Part shown: in pieces, positions 55,675 through 64,000 of the stretch | Position numbering within the stretch: the stretch's first letter is position 1 | Layout: each line of letters begins with the position of its first letter | Origin: Lineus longissimus | Taxonomy: Eukaryota > Nemertea > Pilidiophora > Heteronemertea > Lineidae | Assembly (NCBI RefSeq): GCF_910592395.1 | Contig: NC_088322.1 | Span: 6,009,431 to 6,073,430, forward strand | Length of the DNA: 64,000 nt | Direction: 5' to 3' | Translations under genes and position numbers: made by a program | The notes under the pieces: generated by a model | What the model saw: the letters and a program-made list of their open reading frames with translations, nothing else | Database searches by the model: none | Told to the model about the DNA's origin: nothing

Positions 55675-56185
55675 TTTTATGGTGCACTTTTCATCAAAAG
55701 TATAAATTTACAAGTTATCATTTCTCATAATGTTTAAGGTGAATATTTGACATATCGAACATGTCAAAACACAAAACTAGTTAGCTAATTTTGAAAACAA
55801 TGGTTACTGAGGGTTTAACTCTTTCACTATAAGGTCATTGTTTTATTAATCAAGTATGTTCAAACAAGTTGGAGACGCTTGATTGGCAAGTGTAATTAGT
55901 ATAAGTCTTTCAATCAGAAACATGTTTGATTTGTCAAAGTTTGTATTATGTCTCCTTGGTGATTTTGTATTGTTATAGTTTTCATGGTAAATCAAAGATT
56001 GTATATGGTCATTCAGGTCTTGGACTCCAGCCTGGGAACACACATATTTGGACTTCCAATCTGTATTTGTAGTTGTAACTGTCAATGTATTTGCTTTCAT
56101 GAAAGTTTATTGAATTAGAAGAAGTGAACAGAACCTACAGGACTCTAATTTATTTCTACCGCTAGTCTCCTTCTCCCCCATAATA
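55675..56185 (+). repeat. Right 511-bp terminal direct repeat
   Basis: Same length as the left repeat, about 99% identical by eye, followed by the CAAT duplication. Confidence 0.95.
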
Positions 56186-56629
56186 CAATATCACATTAGT
56201 CGAAAGAGCTGCCTGTTGTACAGGGGTTGTGACATCCGTTTGACTCACTGCCACTGTATCAACGGGTTGTGCCTTTGTCGTTGTTGTTACAGGGTGTGTA
56301 CTAGCAACTGGAGCCGGTTGCGTTTGTTGTTGTTGTTGAACTTTCGGTGTATGGGCGTTTAAATCTACAAACGACAAATGTATCGTTCCCAAATATTTGC
56401 GCAGCAATTGTGAGTATGCTATTGCCTTATCGTAATCACTCATAGAGGTGAAGGACAGTAAGTCGTGCATTTCTTGATCAACACCCATCGCACTCTGTGC
56501 CTGCGGCTTAGTGTCCTCCTTGTGGCGTTGTTGATACAGATATTTTTCAACCATTTCCTGTGGTATAAGCGACATTTTTTGCATCTGACTCATATCCGTT
56601 GAATATTTTTATAACGACTGCTATAGCAA

Positions 56630-57019
56630 GTAATTAAATGCCAAAAATACTTCCGATGGCTTTTATCACAGGACCTAGCAATGCTCCTAAAAAACCATCC
56701 TTTTGAATGATCCGTTTACGCTCTCTTAATAACGTCTTCTTGCAAGCTTATTTACGAAGAGAGTGCCTGTGTTTCTCAGACATTTGAACTGATTTCGATT
56801 GAGGGGTACGTTCCCTTTTAAACAGTTGCTCGCTGACTCTCCCACGGCATTGAGGAGGCCTTTATCGGCTGTCTGAAGAATTTTACATCTCTTCTTAGCC
56901 TGGGCTAACTTCAAAGCCTTCAGTTGATGCACATAATGTGTATGTGATATTTTGCAATATTGAATTGATGCTGGGTCACCTGCCAACACGTACTGAATGT
57001 TACTTGCTTGGATTGTCAT
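56630..57019 (-). pseudogene. Small Polinton basic protein with hydrophobic tail
   Basis: Starts with the ATG overlapping the ATPase stop (ATGA). It reads KALKLAQAKKRCKILQTADK and SNCLKGNVPLNRNQFKCLRN, a short module found between ATPase and penton-region genes of many Polintons. A shift near 56735 leads to RKRIIQKDGFLGALLGPVIK and AIGSIFGI at TAA 56631, a membrane-active-looking tail. A role as a minor virion or membrane-lytic protein is inference. Confidence 0.7.
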
Positions 57020-57653
57020 TTTGTTAAGTATACAATTTGATTCTCGCCAGGAAAGATATTGGTCCTTAAGCGTAAATCGTCGGAAGTTGATGCCTTGAAA
57101 TCTAAGAATAGATATCTAAAAGGCTGGCGCGTGGCATCATTGAAAGCTCCGCACACGGCCTTTGTATTTCCAGGAGAGATTTGCTTTGCCAAATGCATAA
57201 TCTGGACACGTCTCTCGGATTTTTGAATTGCACAAGATACATGTAATTCGAATTTAAACTTATAGTGCGTTGCTCTTTTCCTTTGTGAAATAATTTTTTA
57301 ACAATATAAACCACACTCATATTTTGATGGTTACACCCTCTGGTGAATATTTTAGTGACTTTTTCGTCAGTTTCACACATCAAATCATCGATAACGAGCA
57401 ACGTTCGCCTGTCAGCAGAATGATTTTGAGAAAAATTCAGCCCAGAGACAAACTCTACATTTGGAAATGCTGTAAATGACTCCTGCCATTCATCACCATA
57501 GCCCCAAACGATCCTTTCAGGCGGTGGCTCAATCGTAGACACAGCATTGGCTATCAATCTCTGCACAAAGACAGACTTTCCAAACATAGTCGGTCCAGCC
57601 ACCAGACATGTGAATGGATGTTTCAAGACATGATCGCTGCTTGAAATATGCAT
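57016..57653 (-). pseudogene. Polinton packaging ATPase (FtsK/HerA type)
   Basis: Genome-packaging motor ATPase. Walker A GPTMFGKSVFV at about residue 20, Walker B LLVIDDLM at about residue 86, an arginine-rich CNHQNMSVVYIVKKLF sensor region, then after one shift near 57200 LAKQISPGNTKAVCGAFNDA and LRTNIFPGENQIVYL. Length ~213, normal for Polintons. The stop overlaps the next gene start. Confidence 0.92.
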
Positions 57654-58240
57654 GCTGAGATGTGTGAACTATAACGAGCGAATCAACAACAAAAATAAGT
57701 CTTTATAGATTATTTTATTGATAAAAGACGTGCACAATATATATTTCTTTCACGGGATATCATTAAGTGCAGAAATTAGCAGACTATATACATATTATAT
57801 TTACATTCAGGTTGAGAACACGTTGTCTGGAAAAGGTAATTGTAATGTGTTGATGAAGTGTACAATAAAAATTGATATTGACTGTGACTGGAACAGTGGA
57901 ATAATGGCAATTATGACGTCAATGACATTGATAATAACCCATTCTATGGCCTATCAAGGTATTACCACAGATGACTGTTTACAGATTGTAACTGTGATTA
58001 CAAGTTAACAGCAGGCTTAATAGAAAAAGAAATGTCACTGTCATTGATTATGTGGACATATACACTGACGGTGACGATGATGATGATGATGATGAAGTTG
58101 ATGATGGTGATAACTAGAAAATTACACAATATTTACAAATGTTACGGAATGACATAAACACAAACAATCGCTACATACTCGTGTTCACAAACTCACAAAC
58201 AAAACATAAAATGGGTTTCATTGTGACATGAAAAAAATAA
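57654..58240. other. Stretch without a gene
   Basis: Low-complexity AT-rich DNA, probably the 3' part of the neighbouring LINE. It has a (GAT)n run at 58076-58097. Confidence 0.5.
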
Positions 58241-58248
58241 GAATGCAC

Positions 58249-58850
58249 TTAACAGATCAATAATATGATATAATAAAACGATAATTTATGGCGCCGCTCA
58301 TGTATATATCGCGGCGCCTCACAGAGATAAAAATAAATAGGCCTAGATACATTACTTAAAAACATTACGTAAAAGGTATTAATACATATTATAAAATGAT
58401 TTAAAAAGGTGGTCTTCAGACTCTTCCTGAAAGCTGGCAGCGAGCTGGCAAATTTTATTGCCAGAGGGAGATCGTTCCAGAGCCTTGGGGCTGCAACTGA
58501 GAAGGAACGATCTCCAATGGTACGCCTAGTGCGTGGTACTGCCAGCTTCAGGGAGTCTGAAGACCGTAGTGATCTGGTTGGAGTATAATTATAAAATTCA
58601 AGTTTTAGATAAAATGGTGACATGTTGCGCAAACACTTGAAGACAAGGACGAGTAGCTTAAAATCAATCCGTAGCTTTACGGGCAGCCAATGTAGTTTAA
58701 ACAGGACTGGAGTAATATGTTCAAGAGAGCGACTGAGTGTTATCAGTCTAGCAAAACGATTTTGAAATCTCTGGAGACGTGCAATTTGTGCAGCAGAAGC
58801 ACCAGCCAGAAGTGAGTTGCAGTAATCTAAACGCGACGTCACGAGGGAGT
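58249..58850 (-). pseudogene. L2/CR1-type LINE RT C-terminus
   Basis: SRLDYCNSLLAGASAAQIAR, ITPVLFKLHWLPVKLRIDFK and GDRSFSVAAPRLWNDLPLAI are the canonical C-terminal blocks of L2/CR1-group ORF2. 5'-truncated at 58.85 kb and inserted in the Polinton between polB and ATPase. Confidence 0.93.
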
Positions 58851-58869
58851 GGACAATGATGATATTATT

Positions 58870-59290
58870 ATTATATCATTATTAACATAGTAAATAGCTG
58901 AAGGACAAGGTGTAGAAATCGTCACTCAGGTAACATTTATCATATACAAGTTTATACTTTTTCATTTCGCGAACAGTAGCAATTTCGCGAACAGTAGCAG
59001 AAGCAAAAAAGCCTGTGAGCACATTGAGTTGGTGTATTAGGAAAGTAAAATGTTTTTCAGACCACCCCAGGCAGCTGGTATCTGGGTTTAGTTGACATCG
59101 TGAAAGAGTTATTGGTCTGTAATGCCCGCTGTACACTTTATCTTTTTCTATTACTAAAATTATGTTTATAAAAATCTACGTAAGAAAAAGATACAGTCCT
59201 CGATGTACACCACGAAGAAAAATTTATTTTTTTTCGAATATGGCACTGGTCCAATCAGAATACGCAATAATAGAACAATAGTTAAAGAAT
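58870..59290. other. Stretch without recognised features
   Basis: A short direct repeat TTTCGCGAACAGTAGCA (58966, 58983) is the only notable item. Confidence 0.5.
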
Positions 59291-59660
59291 GGTATGATGG
59301 TTCTCCTCGCAATTGACGGAAACCGATTTCAAGCACGCTGCCCTGGTGGCCATACTGACAATCGGAACAAGCCAGTTTTCGAAAGGAACCTTCTTCCAGT
59401 CACTCCCAACGCAAATACCAAAAATAAATTCTATCGGACGAACAGTTCTCCTCCAAATTGACGGAAACTGATTTCAAGCACACCGCCCTGGTGGCCATAT
59501 TGACAATCGAAACGAGCCCGTTTTCGAAAGGAACCTTCCTTTAGTAAAGGCCAACGCACAAAAAAAGTTTCGTGGTTATCGCTAAAAGGGTTCTCCTTAA
59601 AATGAGCGGAAACGAAAAGTTTACAGATGCCCGACGCCTAACGGCTGACGGACATCAGTA
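59290..59660 (+). repeat. ~145-bp tandem repeat related to the GAC family
   Basis: GCCCTGGTGGCCATAYTGACAATCGRAAC...TTTTCGAAAGGAACCTTC recurs at 59340 and 59485. Similar words occur at 40.36 and 40.50 kb. It ends with CGACGCCTAACGGCTGACGG. Confidence 0.75.
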
Positions 59661-60273
59661 AAACATGCTTATGAGTGCTGTTTGGGTTTCAATAGTACCT
59701 GCAGTTTAGAGTAGCATCTACTGTTGCTGGAGGAAAAAATTTGCTTAGTTTGGGCACCAATGTCAAGCTTAGTGTAGCAAAGATACATTTGGTTCAATGA
59801 CAAAGTATTGAATGCCTCCGCAATGCTTTAAGCATTGGCGGGGGCACAACAAAACGAATTCTTCATTCACTAACAGCGAATCGGTGACTTCGATGCTATC
59901 ATCGGTCAGTTTGTCAACATAAACCTCTGGACTATCTGTGTATAAAGTCTTCACAAAGTTATTTTGCATTCTAAACCTACCCCAAAGTGAGCAAATACCT
60001 GCCTTGAAGGCACAGTGCATGCCTGCGTTATATTTGATGTTGTACTTGTCTAAAGTCATGCCCTCATTTTTCTCATAATCAGCGATATATTCGTTTTTGT
60101 CCTCCTCTGTTTCACACCAATCGGGCCACCCACTAGCTTCCTACTTCTGTTTCAGAAAAGAGTTTATAAAACCTGTAAATAAACCACCCTCTTTCGTCAC
60201 CGCCACCGGATCATATTTGCTCGTTTCTTCAAAATCCCAAATTTCGTAGGTTTGCAATAAACTGTAACCCTTT

Positions 60274-60762
60274 TTTTATGGTGCAAATCTTTGACGATTT
60301 GGCAGATATTTATTTTGTTCATTGTTCTATATTTCTAAACACAATCATTCTCCAATTTTACTTTTACCTTCTGATATGACTTAACACAGCTTGGTCAGGA
60401 TTTACATTTAAACAATGGTTTTATGATTAGCATGTTAGCATGTTATAGATGTTATAGATGTAGGATTAGCCACTCCAAAACATGTTACTGTTTACAATTG
60501 TTTTGCATTGTTTGTATTTCTGTCTCAAGGTAATTTATGTTGTTAGTTACAAGTTTTCTTGGTGAATCTAATGTTATTGTGAAGTAATTCAGGTTTGGAG
60601 ACTCCAGACTGGGTACACACATATTTGGACTTCCAATCTGTATTTGTAATTGTAACTGTCAATGTATTTGCTTTCATGAAAGTTCATTGAATTAGAAGAA
60701 GTGAACAGAACCTACAGGACTCCAACTTATTTCTACCGCTAGTCTCTTTTCCCCCCATAATA
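60274..60762 (+). repeat. Solo terminal repeat of the unusual LTR family in polB
   Basis: 489 bp, TTTTATGG...CCATAATA, flanked by CTTT (60270-60273 and 60763-60766). Removing it with one CTTT rejoins polB (KAVEK + GYSLLQ) in frame. It is about 80% similar by eye to the 511-bp repeats in its right half. Confidence 0.9.
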
Positions 60763-61311
60763 CTTTTCGACTGCTTTTCTGACTTCGAATATGACCCATG
60801 TGCCTAGCAACGCGCGTTCATCGTCTGAATGCTCACATGTTTTAGACGACGTCTCTGCACACTTCGCGCAAAGAGGAAACTTTAACTTACAGCCCATTCT
60901 CTGAGGTAGAACAGAAAAATACAAGCGTTTTGGAGGTAAAATTTTGCATTTGATTAAACCTTCACACTAAGAGGATCTTCAATCTTTTGAAGATTTTCAC
61001 CTCGGTAGAAAACAGGAAGACCAAGTGGATAATGACTAAATTTACTGACATACGGATACAGGGATGTAAAGTCTACGTACTTGATATTTTTGGTTTCAGT
61101 GCATTTATGATACAGTTTCACGGCGTTCGTTCTCCCCCCCCCCCCCCGAAAAACGCTTCTCAGGGGTTAAGAGGATCACTGATCTTTAAATCTTCTGCAA
61201 ATGCCGCTAGTTCAGGGTCTGCCTTAACCTCCGCTTTGAATTCGCACTCACGTTTGGTAATGACTGTATAACCACAGTCTATTAGAAAATTAAGGCGAAA
61301 AATAGTGCGTT

Positions 61312-61807
61312 CTTGGTGTAGCTGCCGCTGTTTTTTTGTTCGGTTGTTTTTCCCCCCGTTTGCTTTTCGTGACCGGTGAGCAGTGCAGTACCATCTTCTT
61401 TCTAGGAAAAGAAGTCGCCAAGACTTTCGTGCTTAAGACTTGAAGAAGTGATCTTCTTCCGTTCAAACGCTTATTTTTCGTATTTCACGCAGTTATAGAG
61501 GTCAGCCATGAGGTAAATCTTTTGTCAATGTTTGTAGCACTTGTAGATAATGTTTGTTTGTAGCGATAGTCATTTCTTTACTTTTCATGTATTAGATGTT
61601 TGTTGAGGCTCGGCCTCCTAGGTGCCCACCAGGCGTGCGGCCATTCTAGTGTCAGCAGCTTAGTGCAGAGGGCAGCACCGATTGCCTCGTGTTGTTTCCT
61701 TCTGCTGTGCTCTTTGTGTATCGGGTATTTTAGCAATAATTTGGTAACCTTTCCCGGTTATCATAGTTGTGGCTAAGGTCCACCTTAGATTATTGTCATA
61801 GGGCATT
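61312..61807. other. Left part of a composite insertion in polB
   Basis: Starts where polB coding stops, with TGTAG at 61312 and a matching CTACA at 63313-63317. No gene seen. The relation to the LTR element that follows is unresolved. Confidence 0.4.
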
Positions 61808-62233
61808 TTTTATGGTGCAAATCTCTGATGATTTGTCAAACTATCTATTTTGTATCCATGTCTCAATCATTCTCATTCTACCAGACTACATTTAGAGAAA
61901 GGCATGATTTAGCACAGCCTAATTAGGACTTATACAACAAAGGATTAAAATAGTATTAATTAGCAGGTTTATGATTATGGATTAACCACTCTAAAACATG
62001 TTACTGTTTGCCATTGTTTGTATTTCTGTCTCTATGTTTCTTGGTGAATCAAATATTATTGTGTAGCATTCAGGTTTTGGACTCCAGACTGGGAACACAC
62101 ATAATTGGTTTTCCCAGATTGTGATTGTGAGGGTACTTGGATATATAGTGTTATAAATTACAAGAAGTGAACAGAACTCTGCATTCAACCTATTTCTACT
62201 GCTAGTCCCTCCCATTCTCTTCCCCCCATAATA
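61808..62233 (+). repeat. Terminal repeat of the sister LTR element
   Basis: 426 bp, TTTTATGG...CCATAATA, followed by the same TTTGGTGGAGAACCCAAAGG. The right half resembles 53500-53884. No second repeat is found downstream. Confidence 0.85.
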
Positions 62234-62234
62234 T

Positions 62235-63302
62235 TTGGTGGAGAACCCAAAGGATCCCGAACATTTCATCATGACAATATCAGCAGTCCCGCCATCCCTT
62301 TCTTCAGTGTTAGCAAATCTTGGATTAACAAATTCACCAAACGGGTGGAATCTCGCTTCAACTGAGAATGGACTTTCATTAACTCTCAACTGGAACGAGG
62401 ATGGAGCAGTCACAAGTTATGCTTCCCCAATGAGAATAAAAGGTATAAAGTCACCATCCACACTTCGCCGAGATCATCGCCGTATGCAAGCCTACTTGCA
62501 GAAAGTCAAGAGCCAAGCTGTAAGTGACACTGTGGCCAACTCTCTTCCTGTGATGTCTACTGATCACGTTCCCAAGGCCGCCATTTCAAAGGAGCAGTCA
62601 ACAGAGATTACGGTCATTACGCATGGACCCCAAGCAGAAACCATCTCAGTTGGTGTAGCATGTGTACCAGAAACGTCATCAACGAGCATACAGTGTGATC
62701 CAGAAACCGTATCTTGTGCTGTCCAATGCATCTCGGATTTTACTTCAGTTGGAACACAGTGCAATATGGACACCACTTCAACATCGAGTCAGTGTGACCA
62801 GCTCAAATCATCTGATGCCGAATCACAGACAGGAGCTGCTGAAGAGGATGTACCTGTGTCGTCAAAGCCAGCTAAGTGGCAGAAATCTGTCTGCACGGAC
62901 AAAGTGGTGCAAATGACACAGCAAGTGTTAGCAAGGCGCAAATGTGACAATGGAGAAGAACAATTTTGGGTCACCTGGAAGAATCATCCACTGAAGGACG
63001 CATCGTGGGTAAATGCCAATGACCTAGACAGCATAGCTAAGGAATATATTCGAGTTCATGGAGACGACATTCTCGACCCTGACACTTTAGCACACATAGC
63101 TGCAACTAAAGTGCGGATTGAAGGCAAAGTTGTCCAGGCTGACATAGCTGTTTGCCCCGAATCACCGAAGTTGTCAACAGTGAAGCCTATTCCAAAATTT
63201 CCTCTGTATTTTTATATCTTTACAGTTTTACGGTCTCAACAGCTCTTACCTAATGAGCGAATAAAGATAGATCTGTATACAAAACTCGAGTCCTTTCGAT
63301 GA
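62235..63302 (+). CDS. SVQC-repeat protein with chromodomain, sister LTR element
   Basis: 355 codons; ATG at 62271 is the likely start. The first 80 residues parallel 53953 onward (SSVLANLGLTNSPNGWNLAS, IKSPSTLRRDHRRMQAYLQ). Units built on (I/V)QC follow at about residues 145-215 (TSIQCDPETVSCAVQCI, SVGTQCNMDTTSTSSQCD). Then comes a chromodomain: VVQMTQQVLARRKCDNGEEQ, FWVTWKNHPLKDASWVNAN, DLDSIAKEYI. Chromodomains in retroelements read histone methylation and guide insertion. The C-terminus after about residue 320 is probably foreign (the frame runs into the flanking insertion). Confidence 0.85.
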   Translation: MVENPKDPEHFIMTISAVPPSLSSVLANLGLTNSPNGWNLASTENGLSLTLNWNEDGAVTSYASPMRIKGIKSPSTLRRDHRRMQAYLQKVKSQAVSDTVANSLPVMSTDHVPKAAISKEQSTEITVITHGPQAETISVGVACVPETSSTSIQCDPETVSCAVQCISDFTSVGTQCNMDTTSTSSQCDQLKSSDAESQTGAAEEDVPVSSKPAKWQKSVCTDKVVQMTQQVLARRKCDNGEEQFWVTWKNHPLKDASWVNANDLDSIAKEYIRVHGDDILDPDTLAHIAATKVRIEGKVVQADIAVCPESPKLSTVKPIPKFPLYFYIFTVLRSQQLLPNERIKIDLYTKLESFR

Positions 63303-64000
63303 ATTCGTACGAGAATCTACACTAGGAGCTCGCCCATAGTCGAACCTGTACGCCTGTTCATGGTATCTTTATTAGGAAAACATTCCGAACACCCGTGATA
63401 ATAGCACCCATCAAAAGAATATACAACGTTATTTTGTGCGTCCCAACCGTCTACTTTGTAATTCGCAATCGACTTTTCACCACTATTCTGAGCGTGTTGA
63501 ATAAAGAGATTCGGCGTTTTCGCATGACCCACTCCAGCCACTTAATACCGACAGCCGACTGCTGGTCGAATGTATAACCATAGGGTGGCAGTCCTGCAAT
63601 CGTTTTAGGTTCCATGTAGTTCTGACAATACACTTGACTACACACAGATGCCATGGCAAAGCTTTTTTCAAAGGGGTTCACCTTCAGAATACTATTAAAT
63701 TACCGAGCAAAAAGGACAGAGCAACGACGAAGAATTGTGAAGTCACTTTTGCAATAGGCAAGAAGTTTAGCAATTTGTTTTTCATACCAGGACATAAATT
63801 CCTGTCTTCCTTCAGAAGACATACTATCAAGGTCGAAATACTCCATGGGAGGTATCTAACCGACATAATTTTGATTATCTTTTGTATTGAAATGGTGTGG
63901 GAACCAGCCTTTTCGACATTCTTTCAGATTGAATATTTTCGGCAATGAACTCAGTGGCATAGTCAGATAACTCAGCGAATCAAGAAATTTTACACCACAT

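Larger units (their letters stand above)
53374..56185 (+). mobile_element. LTR-flanked element with a single unusual ORF
   Basis: Two 511-bp direct repeats (53374-53884 and 55675-56185) differ at about five sites. They are flanked by CAAT (53370-53373 and 56186-56189), and removal restores the interrupted Polinton frame exactly. The termini are TTTTATGG...CCATAATA, not TG...CA. Two bases after the left repeat is TGGTGGAGAACCC (53887), a primer-site-like word. The only gene is the 415-residue frame at 53938. No gag-pol, so it needs help from another element. Confidence 0.92.
52235..56593 (-). pseudogene. Conserved Polinton protein (NWNERGE type), split by two insertions
   Basis: Starts at 56593 (MSQMQKMSLIPQEMVEKYLY), with a Gln/Thr/Pro-rich middle, to STNVIL at 56187. 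The LTR element 53374-56185 intervenes. Coding resumes as QQVPGYSKAKAKKLVK at 53370, is interrupted by the MITE at 53321-52650, and resumes as ALTDDPNFNWNERGEISING. A one-base shift follows, then FLNGKGVISGNMV and a basic tail to 52235. Each junction is in frame when the insert and one target copy are removed. Similar proteins (VP-tL-x-K-A-x2-L, W-ERGE, VKGS) occur in many Polintons with unknown function. Confidence 0.75.
50345..64000 (-). mobile_element. Polinton/Maverick DNA transposon, minus strand, with nested insertions
   Basis: Gene set in coding order from the right edge: polB, ATPase, small basic protein, NWNERGE protein, integrase tail, small membrane protein, penton-like capsid, pX/pVI-like protein. 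These are the core genes of virus-like Polintons. The major capsid and cysteine protease were not found, so the left end is truncated at about 50345. Nested within: LINE (58.2-58.9), GAC-family repeat (59.3-59.6), a MITE (52.65-53.32), an LTR-flanked element (53374-56185), a solo LTR (60274-60762) and a related element (61.3-63.3 kb). All genes carry some stops or shifts. Confidence 0.93.
59769..64000 (-). pseudogene. Polinton DNA polymerase B (protein-primed), multiply interrupted
   Basis: Runs in from the right edge. Blocks in order: NLKECRKGWFPHHFNTKDNQ, LLAYCKSDFTILRR (Exo III), NPFEKSFAMASVCSQVYCQN, IAGLPPYGYTFDQQ, VVYSFDGCYYHGCSECFPNK, then the 61.3-63.3 kb insertion. LIDCGYTVITKREC and YVDFTSLYPYVSKFSHYPLG (motif A) follow, with a 14-base C tract between. 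Next is LPQRMGCKLKFPLCAKCAET, then the solo LTR, YEIWDFEETSKYD and NAGMHCAFKAGICSLWGRF (motif B region). It ends after LLCPRQ at about 59.8 kb. The YxDTD-type catalytic motif C is not seen cleanly. The copy is inactive. Confidence 0.92.

Noticed and set aside
31998-64000. One giant Polinton from 32 to 64 kb
   Set aside because: PRIM2 exons and intron repeats lie between the two polB regions, and both cover the KELKKG/KECRKG segment, so they are separate copies.

Overview
The window is animal nuclear DNA. It has split coding exons with GT/AG borders, AATAAA-type signals, tRNA-derived SINEs, and dense layers of Ty3/gypsy, BEL/Pao, LINE, PIF/Harbinger, Polinton/Maverick and MITE copies. This mix suggests an aquatic invertebrate (echinoderm, hemichordate, mollusc or similar), but I cannot name a species. 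Most long open frames are mobile-element remains, not host genes.

Layout. 0-4.83 kb: decayed Ty3/gypsy pol and a probable 3' LTR. 4.875-22.40 kb: one Mag-like Ty3/gypsy element with near-identical LTRs and a perfect 5-bp duplication (GGCTG). It was bloated to 17.5 kb by a 4.3-kb PIF/Harbinger at the gag start codon, a 1.0-kb Harbinger-type MITE in RT, and about 7.3 kb of composite sequence in integrase. That composite holds a CXC-tailed protein gene, a possible TATA-driven small gene and several hairpins. 22.4-24.7 kb: the interrupted host exon, a deletion-derived HARBI1-like transposase, a BEL gag piece and a LINE tail. 25.4-31.9 kb: LINE RT, two BEL/Pao 3' ends with LTRs, a TIR element and a second LINE 3' end. 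32-33 kb: Polinton polB exonuclease fragment.

33.5-47.3 kb is the main host region, on the minus strand. Three exons encode the C-terminal iron-sulfur half of the DNA primase large subunit (PRIM2): 47085-47249, 44265-44474 and 36493-37395. All four cluster cysteines are present. Downstream of PRIM2 is an array of candidate exons with tandem exon duplication (33.6-35.9 kb). The PRIM2 introns are filled by a dispersed element family built of ~300-bp direct repeats, bounded by GCTCACC/GGTGAGC ends and carrying a (GAC)n tract. Related copies lie at 31.9, 40.3, 42.8, 47.6 and 59.3 kb.

49.4-64 kb: an inverted pair of tRNA-derived SINEs, then a minus-strand Polinton. In coding order it has polB (entering from the right edge), packaging ATPase, a small basic protein, a conserved 'NWNERGE' protein, an integrase C-terminal tail, a small membrane protein, a penton-like minor capsid and a glycine-rich pX/pVI-like protein. 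The major capsid and protease genes were not found. This Polinton was hit by a LINE, a MITE and three copies of an unusual LTR-flanked family. The internal region of that family encodes only one Ser/Thr/Cys-repeat protein, with a chromodomain in one copy. The family leaves 4-bp target duplications and lacks TG...CA termini. It is the most novel-looking system here.
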